A stretch of 64,000 bases of DNA from Norana najaformis. Its lineage: Eukaryota; Annelida; Clitellata; Crassiclitellata; Hormogastridae. The notes beneath the pieces were generated by a model. The model was not told where the DNA came from, searched no databases, and worked only from the letters and a program-made list of their open reading frames with translations. Location: assembly GCA_964023275.1 (NCBI GenBank), contig OZ029925.1:11801184-11865183 (forward strand). Reading direction: 5' to 3'. Below, in pieces: positions 1 to 24,100 of this stretch. The position numbers and the translations under genes were made by a program. Position 1 is the stretch's first letter, and every line of letters starts with the position of its first letter.

Positions 1-173
1 ATTGATCTGATTCTGGCTTGCTTTTTATGTTCCACCAGTTGATGCCTTGTGCATCAGACACCAACGCAATAGAAGTTATTATTAATAAAAACACAGCTGC
101 GACATTTCATCATATACTAAACCTTTGTATTCCTATATAGCTAAGTCTTTCTATTCCTGAATCCCACAAAATC
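1..173. other. KDM7 3' flank, with a dispersed-repeat fragment
   Basis: Downstream of the KDM7 stop codon. Positions 38-75 carry the dispersed motif TTGATGCCTTGTGCAT followed by 'AGAAGT', seen again at 33885, 51597, 52557 and 57800 (family B). No gene seen. Confidence 0.5.
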
Positions 174-13570
<13,397 letters not shown>

Positions 13571-13688
13571 TTTGCTTTTCCAGCAGTTCAAACTTGATAA
13601 TTTCATGTAACTGGGTCAGCTCCACCTTTTCCGGCGACGTGATTAACGTAAGGGGCGGTGCTTAGCGTCAACATTATGTGGAGAAATC

Positions 13689-13860
13689 GTAATCGTAAGC
13701 TCGAGATTTCTACAGCGCCCAACGTAATCGAAATCGTAATCGTAATCTCGAGATTTCTATAGCGCCTAGCGAAGCCAAATCGCGGGAACCAGCTTATTCA
13801 CAGGCGCTCAGTCAAAAAAGTCGATAGGCAGGAAGGGTTCGATTCCAGGTCGACTGGGCA
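13689..13860 (+). repeat. Family A dispersed repeat, copy with duplicated 5' end
   Basis: The start CGTAATCGTAA..CTCGAGATTTCTA(C/T)AGCGCC occurs twice in a row (13689 and 13734). It is followed by CGCGGGAACCAGCTTATTCA and a TCGATAGGCAGG stretch shared with the other A copies. Confidence 0.75.
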
Positions 13861-14749
13861 TAGTGTTCATATATTTATGTAGCTATATGGCGCCTTTACC
13901 TGAACGATTACTGCAAAAAATTGAGAAACGAAGCCATTTATCTCCGCATAAAAACCCTCCAGCGTATCTTGTCAGGTACAATTGTCCACATCCTGTATCA
14001 AGTGTTACAAGATACCAGAGTGTCGGTAGTTTCTATACTAATTTTCTTAAATATTATGTATATGTGACACCCAGTGCTAGCGCGGATGTCTCCAGCATTT
14101 AGGTGGCAGTGGCTTGACTCTCGATTCTGACCTTGCACCAGAGCCAATCAAAGGAGGCAGCAGGACCATTTGGCCTAGGCTTCACAGAGAAGAGGCCTCA
14201 GATTTGTAAAATGTTTGTATGTAATAATTATTATTAGTTATTTTTCCTTTTTTGTATCATAATTCACATCTGTGATTTAATAGGCATGCTTCAAGATTGG
14301 GGTCTTGTATGTGCAGTGGCCTTGGGACCTGAATCTTTGAAAGACCCTGCCTGTCACCGAAGCTGTGAAAACACCCAGGCTCTTGTGGACTTGATTTGAT
14401 ATAGCGCCAGTCCAGCTCCTAGCTGACTTGGCTCTTCCGTTGTGCTGGGAAATTTCCGAGATTTACAGGTGAATGTACATGTATGGCATTGACGTGCTCA
14501 TTTTTCAACAAATTGTTGAGTGGGATGCTTTACCACTGCTACCCATTTGAATGGGTGCCACGCCATTTCAGGTACTACTATACGGACTGTGCTGGCCCGA
14601 GATTATTTCCCTGCTATACTGTGTCGGTGATTGGCAAGTGTTTAATGTTCTGTCTGTGGTACGGAATATGGCAATGGTTGCAGTGTGTGCCTGTGGACAG
14701 AACGCAATTTAGTTCCATCTGCTTCCGTCCCTCATCTCTTTCAATAAGT

Positions 14750-14995
14750 GATCGAAATGGAATTCAGTCCATGACTTGATGCCATCGATCCATGTCATCT
14801 TAGATCTACCCCAAGTGCATCACCCAGGAGTAGGCCTTGGACAATCTCCTTCTCCATACATTCTCTCTTTTTGTATCACATGCCCAAAGCATGAAAGCTT
14901 TATCTGCTTCATTACTCCAAGCAGGATCCTGTCTACCTCTGCAGCTTCCAGGACTTATTATGCTTTCTTGGTGGTCCACGATACTCTAAGAATGT
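14750..14995 (-). mobile_element. Diverged non-LTR retrotransposon (LINE) 3'-coding fragment
   Basis: The reverse strand near 14990 reads LRVSWTTKKA, resembling the 'RLLRISWTDKxTN' tail found after the reverse transcriptase of several LINE clades. The rest is too decayed to place. Confidence 0.4.
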
Positions 14996-15180
14996 AAGAT
15001 ACTTCTAAAAGTAATGAATGAATACTATACTACGGTTAACTGCTAAAGTAAATAATTGGGTGAAAACTGGGTCAAGTTTGGATCCATAGAAAAATCCCGA
15101 AAAGCAACACTAGTCAAAGCAAAATTCTTCACATAACTCAATTACAGCAAGTCTTGAAACACAGTGACCCTATAATCTGG

Positions 15181-18100
15181 TTAGAGTTCGTAAAGTTTCC
15201 CTAGAGTTTTCAGTTCTTCCTGGTCATGTTTTCCTGTGGATTCCATGTGCTTGAAAAGCTCCGTGAGAACTGAAAAGAGAACAAACCCGAGTTTCAGCTG
15301 GGCTAAACAGTTATTTCAACACCTATCAACAATGAGAAAACATCATTTATTCATTTTCTGAAATTTATACTACCCCATTATCTCATAAATAGTATTTCTC
15401 CATTCCAGATGATTTCTCCTTTTCTATGGACATTTTTATAAATCTTGACGAATCAGATCTACCTCAGGGCAAAAGATTCATAAGAGTACTTAAACATGTA
15501 ATAAGAAGTGTAACACTTTTGAGAAGAACTAAAGGCACTAATTATGGTGTCTAGATACATACATAGAATAGGTATGTATGGGTAAATGTATCTGGTAATA
15601 TTTATAGCATCTTTCAACACCTCAAAAACACTTAAACATGGCTACCTAATATTACTGCCTTCTGCAGCACTTTCAGCCTGGCTGATTTTGATGGGGATAA
15701 ACCACTCCAGATGTACGTCTTGGCGTCCATTGTTGAACGACATCTTATGGCTGCCAGGACAGTTGACAACGACATTACCTTAACTTACTGAGTTGGTTAC
15801 TAAGGACCTACGTAATTCTTTAATCTCTGGAATTTTTTTAATCTCAAGGCATCATAACCACATCGAACAGCTCAAGAGACAATTCCGTCTGATCTTAAGA
15901 TGCATATTTTTTGATCGTCTGATCTTAAGATGCACATTTTTCGATCTGTCAGATAGCCTTGCCTATGTGCGGTTCTTAAAACGCATTAAACAAATACATA
16001 ACTACCTTGGGAAAGAATAATAACAGTTACACTGAATAAAGTAGTCACCAGAATATGCATGTGGTCTATTCTGATTGGCAAATTCACCTGGCCTATAGCA
16101 AAGACCATGTTTTTCATTGACAGCAGTGTTCACAAATATGCAAGACCTACTCTGCTTGTACTTTGGTGAAAGGAACAAGATAATTGTCGAGAATCGCTGG
16201 ACTCTGGTCAGTTGGTCAAGCACTGGAAAAACATCTAGATCCTCTCTGAAATGATCAAACATTGAGTAACATTAGTAACTAATTATGTACCCACTTGCAC
16301 AATCTACGCTAACGACTTCTATAGAGTCATTAACATAATGCACAAAGCATCAGTCGGTGGTTGCTTCAAATGAAACCATAGTCAAAATTTCAGTTGAAAT
16401 CCAGAATCACCTTACCTTACATTGTGTTGGCATCTTTTTATGATTTTCAGTTTTTTACAAATGTCATAAAAATGTCCAAAGATACAGATACATATATAAA
16501 TGATTCGGAGGATGATGGGCAGCCAGTGGAGTCATCAGTTTTAGTGAACTCTGACCGCATGACTCAAACTCTCCATGACAACTTCCACTGACTCCCCATC
16601 AGCCACCGAATCAAGTACAAGATGGGAATGTTCGTGTACAACTGGTTTCACCATTTAGCCCCATTTTACCTCATCAGATAATGTACCCCAATTTCTTAAC
16701 CTCACAACCGGCATCACTTGCACTCATTAACTCACAGTGACCTCCTCGATAGTCTCGCAACGAGAACCAGACAGTGTGTTTCATGACATCTGTCTGAAAC
16801 AGCTTGCCATCTGGCATGTCTAACAACCACCAGTTGACTGATTTCGGGAAGGACTTAAAACTGCAAAGATCCTTCACGTGCATACATGCGAATGGGCAAG
16901 TTCATGACAGTCGAAGCCGTGAAACCAAATTTTCTACATAATAAAAAATAAATTGTTTTACACAAACCTGATGTAGAATTCCTGCAGACAAGACAAGATT
17001 TTAGTCAGCAGTTCATCGTCAAAGGCAACTGTGAAGAGCGAGCGATAATTCTTGGGATCAATTTGCTAACAGAAACAGACAGTAGCTTACATTACAATAT
17101 AAGAAAAACAAATAAATCAATTAAACCAAAAATTATAACAAAATGGTTTACATTAAAATATAAGATTATGAATAAAATTTAAATAAGTCTAATAACTTAA
17201 GAATCGTAAATAATGGTTTAATTTAACATACATAAAATACACAAAGTAAATTGAAAATCATAAAAAAGCTTACTTTAAAATACACAAAAAATTCATATCC
17301 CTTCTTTTTCAGAACTTTCCAGTGTGCCTGGAACTGACAAGAATTCTTAGGAACTGTCAGAAAAGTCGCTGATTTCATCTCCACTCGACTTTCTGCACCC
17401 AAAGGCACCTCAGAATTGTTAGCTGTAGACTGCTGTACATCAGAATGGGAGTTGCCAGCGTTTTTGGACTTTTCTCTGTGAGTTACATCTTCTTCAGATT
17501 TTAACATATCTGCGCCATGAGAAATTCTTTTGTTTGTGATAGGACTCTGAAGTTCAGTTTTTGGCAAGTCTTCAGACTCCTCCAGTTTTTTCCTTTTTGG
17601 ATGTTCATCCATTTCCGATATGAGTGGCACAGTTTTGGAGGTCTTTGGGATGGACTGCTCTGCTTTGATGTCCGAACTTTTCGTGAGAAATCGGTCAAAG
17701 TCGGTTGATTGATTAGTGTCAGTGTCCTTGTGGCAGGATTGTTGTTCTTCGTTGTCTATGCCGATTTCTTCGATGGGAACTCGTCGCAGAGGTTTCTATG
17801 GATGGAAAATATCTTCATAATCAACACAGCTACAGTGATGTTCCAGTAAGTATGTATGCATGTATGTATTGAAGCATCTACACAGCACCTGTTGAGAGCC
17901 TCTACAAGCCACTGAAACAAGGATATCAGACAGATCTAAAAAGCTAAGGATGCTGCAACTTAAAATAAGCTAAGAATGTTTCTTCAGCTGTTTATGGTGG
18001 TAAGGGTAATTTTCGGTTGAAGATTCTCCAGAAGGATGGTTCAATGCAAAAGGAAGCACAGCGCACCTGAGTCATCATTTGGTAGCACTGAAGTACCAGA

Positions 18101-21100
18101 ATGCAACGTCTGTTGACCCAGCTGGCTCTGGGTATAAAGTTGCAACTGTTTATTTCATTTACATAACCATAAGCATAGCACTTTTGAGAGGTTCTTAAAA
18201 GGTGCTGTATTAAGTGTCTTGATACACACATACCTGAGGACTACTTCATGTTCATCATCAACATCACCATCGCCATCAAGCCACCAATATCACTATCATA
18301 ATCATCAGAACTAGCAAGATATTCGTCACCATCATCACCCTCATGATTCATCACCATCATCACCCTCACAATTCATCGTCATCATCACCCTCATGATCAC
18401 AATCATCACTCAGCACTGCCATCTTCCATACAAAAAATAATCCTCACCTTTGACCGCGATTCGGGCGGAATGTAGACGGCTTTAATGATATTGGAGGGCG
18501 GCTCAGGATTCAGAATCTACAAAAAACAAAGCATCATTTAAGCGGACATTAATCAAGGATGGAAAATTCACAAGAGTACAAATAAAAAGTAAAAAGGTGA
18601 AGGTAACATAATAGTTTACACAGATGCAAAAGACATACAGTTCTGCCACAGACAGCTCAAGAAACAGTTTCAAATTATCTTAAAATTGCACCTCTTTAGA
18701 TCTGTCAGATGGACATGCTTTAGCACCTTCATAAGGTTCTTAAAAGGCACTATACAACAGCCATATACATACATGCATAACTGCATATACACACACATGT
18801 ATAAATACATACCTTTGTACAAACTCCTCCAAAGCATACTGCTGAAGGTAACACACTTGTTTAATCCCCCATAGGAATCCTCAGAGCATACAGGTAACAC
18901 AATTGTTTACACATTTGCACAGAAACTTCTCAGAAGCAGTCTTTAGATCAAAATTCATTTGGCTGAGGTGCACACATGATGAAGATGATGAGTTCTCAGC
19001 ACAAAGGCAGGTCAAGTGGCTTTATGCCACCCAGGGATGAGATGAGCGAGGTGGTTTCCCGTTGCCTTCCTCACAAACAACTGTGGGTGAGCAACTGGTC
19101 CAAGGTCGCTATGCAGTGGCTTGAAGCAAATTCGAACCTGCGACCCTCCGGTGATGAGGCACAGACCATAACCACTACACCAACGCGTCCCACTCTGTTT
19201 CAGGTGTAACACATGACCACACTAATACAACATACAATACATTACTGATGTGCATTTGACAAAAGTTCCTGAATGTTCCAAGAAGACTGACAAGATAGCA
19301 TCATCATAGCTGATCATTTGACAAGGCAAATGTTCCAGCATGTTCCCAGAGTATCAACAATAGACAGCATCATGTATGTGTATCTGCCAAATACTTCAGA
19401 AAGATGGAGAAGATGCCATCATCAACTGAACTTGAAAAACATGCTTATGAAACACGGCCTTACGTTTCGGATGGAATAAATTTTGCCCTGTGCAACTTTG
19501 TTTCGTGGGTCGAGTTTCAGGACTTCTCCAAAGTCGGCCAGTGCCTCCTCATAACGCTTGAGTGCTTCACGAGCACATCCACGACGGAACCACGCCTTTG
19601 GATCTTTCATACCTAAGACTATGGCCTCCGTACAGTCTTGCTCTGCGGCCGCATACCTATGCAAAGAAAACTGTAAACTGTGGTACAGTAACTTAAGGTA
19701 TGGTAAATTAAGCTACCATGAATTATGGTTTGGTAAAATATGGTATGGTAACATATGTTATAAGGCGTTAAATATGGTACATCAAGGCAAAGGATGGTTA
19801 GGTAAGGTATGGCATGGCATATTTAGGTATTAAAACCCAAGTCAAAGTAAGGTGTAGCAACATAAGATAAGGCAATGAATCTATGTATGCATCTGAACAT
19901 TCACATGGTATAAGTACCTCACAAAGGTGATAGTAAAGTAAGGTAAGACACAAGAGAAAAGACAGATTACCACAGATACTGTAAATAAAGTCCATCATCA
20001 CAGCAACTGAACAACCAAATCTGCTAGCACAGCAACTCAAAAACCAAATCTGTCACCAAAGCAACTCCACCTAAACTATCGCCCTAGCAACCGAGCACAA
20101 AATTCGCTGCCTCCTGCTCACTTTTCCTGCTTGAGCAGAGCCATCGCACGGTTGAGCAGAAGGATCAGATTCTCAGAGTCATTTCTGAGCCCCTGCGAGT
20201 AACGGTCGATTGCCAGGTCATACTGCTCCTTCTTGAAGAACTGGTTTCCCTGAGTAGCATGCATCAACAAAATAATAATAAATTATTACATATTATTAAA
20301 CAGACACTTGTAACATGAACGGTTAAGCAACCGTCTCAAAGACATGTCCAACGACCTCAAACCACTCAAACAGCAACAGGGTCGTTGCCACCACATGCCA
20401 AACTAGATAAGCTAAAGAAAGGAAATTCAAGACAAGGTAAAGTAAGGCACAGTATTTGAACACAAGGTAAGATAACATAGGGTAATTCACAACAAGTTCA
20501 TGCAATTCATGACAATGTAAGATAAGGTAATTACATAATATTTTGTAATCAAACATTTTATTTCACCAACATAACATAACAAAACTGCAAGTTTATGTAA
20601 CACCACCATAACATAACTGAACGTTTTATAGTGCCATCATGGGTTAACTTAACATTCCCATAGTGCTATCATAACACACTAATCTTAACTTTATATACCA
20701 CCATTCTAATGTAACAGAATATTTACATATAGCCATGATAATGTAAACCAACAGAAAATTTATATAGCTCAACGATACTGCACTGACCTCATCCTTGAGA
20801 CTGTTTGCTAGTTGCTTTCGTCGTAGTTCCTCCATTTCTTCATCTGTTTCATATTCAGAGGACGAGGACTGACGCTGTTCAGCCACATCGACTTCAGCAC
20901 AGGCCTTCTCCTAAGATAAACAATAAATACCCCATGATAATGAATAATCAGTTAAGCTAAGATTAAAAACCTTTGTCATTCTAAGATAATGTAATTCTAA
21001 GATAACTTATAATATAATGCATTATAGATTAACCTCACTGAATGAATACCTGATTATTTTTAGATAATGAATAAATTCATTATAACAGGTTAATTACACT

Positions 21101-24100
21101 GGACAACAAATTTTTACAAAAGTCATGTTACTGAAATGAAATTAGTCAGTTCTTATCAATTTGTATGTGCTGAACACGAATATGACAGTGAAAATGCCGA
21201 ATTGGCTCTAGTTTTTTTGTAATCTGATATGAAGTAATTTTATATCGCACAATGCATGCCAATAGTGATACACTTACAGTTAATATTTGTAAAAACCAGG
21301 TCATAGACTAGTTCTTAGATTTTTTTGCCTGTCTCTTGTACAGCTGTTCGGGAGCATCTCTGCGGAGTGTCCAGCAGTAGTCAGCCAACATTGTAGTGGA
21401 CCATTTTCCCTGGTACCTTTGCTCCATTGTTGCGATATCTTGATGAAAACGTTCGCCATGTTCGTCACTAACCATACCACAGTTGTCAGGGAAGAAATCC
21501 AGATAGGAATGAAGGAAATGCATCTTCAGAGACATATTGCAGCAAAATTTCTGGTACTGCTTGAGCATGTCTTCTACTAGTTCCTTGTAGTTTTCTGCCC
21601 TAACATTCCCCAGAAAGTCTGTAGACACTAGACGAAAAGCATTCCATGCTTGTTTCGCATCACCCTCCAGCAAGTTGTTGAAGCGGTCATCTTTGAAGAG
21701 TTCTCTAATCTGAGGACCCACAAAAACTCCCTCTTTAATCTTTGCTTCGCTGAGTCGAGGGAATTTTTCATGCAGGTATCGGAAAGCTGGCGAAGTGCGG
21801 TCCATGGCTTTCACGAAGTTCTTCACCAAACCTAGTTTGATGTGAAGGGGTGGTAGTAGGATTTTGTGAGCCTCGACCAGAGATGGGTGCTGGATATTCT
21901 TCTGTCCAACTGCCATGTTTTGTCTGGGAGTCCATTCCTTCCGCACGTAGTGCAACTCTCTTGCTCGGCTATCCCACTCACACAAGAAACGCATATATTT
22001 TGTATATCCTTGCTGCAGTCCCATTAAAATGGCAACTACCTTCAAATCACCACACAGGTGCCATTTGTACCTGTTATAGTCAATGGAATGCAGTAGCTGT
22101 TTTAGGTTATCGTATGTCTCTTTCATGTGGACAGCATGCGCTAATGGAATAGATGGAAGACGGTTTCCATTGTGCAAAAGCACAGCCTTAAGACTCAGTG
22201 TTGAAGAGTCTACAAAGAGTCTCCATTCTTGTGGGTCATGAGTGATCTGTAAGGCATTCATGAGGTCGTCAATATTGGAACAGAATACCAGATTACCTTC
22301 CTTCATAAAGAAAGGTTCCAACTGCTGATGGCGCTTTCTATATGAAGTAATTGTGACATCTTCTTCTAGAAGATTCCATTGTTGGAGTCTTGATCCTAGC
22401 AATTCTGCCTTGTTTTTGGATAAGTCCAAATCACGAACAAGGTCATTTAGTTCTTCCTGTGTTATTCTGTGTGGGGTTGATGATGCACCACAGTGAAAAT
22501 CGGGATCACTGCACGCTGACGGACCAGGAGAAGAACATGTCGGCTCACCCTTGTCCTCATCAGATGAATCAAGGAAAATATATTCTGCTGGAGGTTCTGG
22601 AATAGGAAGTCCATCACCATGTGGAACTGGTCTCAATGCTGACGGAATGTTTGGGTAGACTATTGTCGACTTCTTTTGCTTCGTTATTCCACCGGAAAGA
22701 GGAGGAACCAAGCAGAAGTAACAGTCATCTACGTGGTTGCTTTGCTTTCTCCACACCATGGGAACTGCAAACGGCATTGATGGTCTTTTGCCATTCAACC
22801 ACTGTGAAAGCTGTGTTGTACATGTAGCACAGCATATATGCGGGGCCCATGGCTTGTCTTGGTCACCAACCTTGCATTCGAAGTAAGCATGATATGCCTT
22901 CTTGACTTGATAAGTGATACTTTTCTTCTGGTTGGCAAATGTCACTTCCCCACAAATGTAACAAAAGTTGTCCACAGTATTTACGCACTTCCGAGCCATT
23001 ACTGTTCTGTATTGTATCTAAATGGATAAAGTAATAATAGTTTTATAAAACAGTAACTTAAACTGTCTCGCACAAAGTCTGTAATATTGTAAATGCTCAA
23101 CCGTTCCGACTCGCTTTATATAGTACACTGCTGACGTCATCTTACGTCAGCAGCCGACTGGCTGTAGTTTTACATTGCATCAGAATGAATACCTGATTAT
23201 TTTTAGATAATGAATAAATTCATTATAACAGGTTAATTACCTAACATAATGAATTTATTATTTATACCAAGCTATCATAACAGATAATCAATAACCAATT
23301 AAGGTAATTAAGAATTAAAATAATCAAATAACATAAGATAATGAATAACTAACATGTTACAGCCTAAGATAATGAATAATTACCTTAATCAACATAAGAT
23401 AATGAATAATTAACCTAAGACAATGAATAATTAATTACCTAAGATAATAAATAATTAATTAACCTAAGATGGTGAATAAATAAATAACCTAAGGTAATGA
23501 ATAATGAGAGGCCCAACCACTGAAAAAGCATTATACCAACAATGACAACAGTAAGAACTGGCTTGCGCACGGCTTACCACATCAAATTTGTCCCATGATC
23601 TGTAATCGTTTCCACGAATTCGCCGCTGTTTGTTCTCATTAACTGTTGATTCTATCGTGTTTTTCTTCTTCTTTTTTTTAAGAACCTTCTTTGTCAATGA
23701 ATTCCTCACAGGCGGCAATGACTCCTACAAGTAATGTAACCAGGAATTTATGTAGCAACAACTCTGGAGTATAGAATTTATGCAGGCCTATCACCAACTC
23801 AGAGCTTACTACACAGTCTTCAGCACCTTCACGTTTGTGTAACCATAATTTTTAATTCATTTGCAGTCAAGTGATGCAGTATATTACTTATTATATTTAA
23901 AATATTATGTGTTTACCATCCCTTGGTAAGTAGCTTGATATCTATATAGCAGCTTTGTTGTGCCTCTGATAATCATTCATTTGGTCAATGAATGACAAAA
24001 CTCAACTTTTGTAATGTAGCGTAATGTAAATGAACATCTATACAGCACCACTTCAATAGGACTGCCATCAGATACATAGATGCCTGGGTACCTGTTTGAA

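Larger units (their letters stand above)
13571..15180. other. Intergenic: KDM7 5' flank to RPAP3 3' end
   Basis: Both flanking genes run on the minus strand, so this holds the KDM7 promoter and RPAP3 3' flank. Contents: a family A copy (13689-13860); a moderately repeated block (14105-14480) containing TTGTGGACTTGATTTGAT, also found near 26770; a hairpin-family arm (about 14520-14575); and a diverged LINE tail (14750-14995). I see no further gene. Confidence 0.6.
21098..23182 (-). mobile_element. 2.1 kb TIR-less mobile element with one long ORF, inserted in RPAP3 intron 2
   Basis: Single-ORF unit between two identical 58-bp direct repeats (21040-21097 and 23183-23240). It has a promoter at its 5' end (right side), the 563-codon ORF, and about 210 bp of 3' sequence with no poly(A) tail. 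Plus-strand ends are ACTGGACAACAAATTTTTAC and TTTTACATTGCATCA; they are not inverted repeats of each other. I recall very similar 3' text (TTGGCTCTAGTTTTTTTGTA) recurring in other invertebrate genomes next to this protein, but cannot name a transposon superfamily. The intact ORF suggests a young insertion. Confidence 0.75.

Noticed and set aside
19012-19209. Possible tRNA gene
   Set aside because: A and B boxes are present on the minus strand, but the acceptor stem does not pair and a SINE body follows.
23240-23505. CRISPR-like or regularly spaced array
   Set aside because: Units are degenerate AT-rich words without constant spacers; this is an animal minisatellite.
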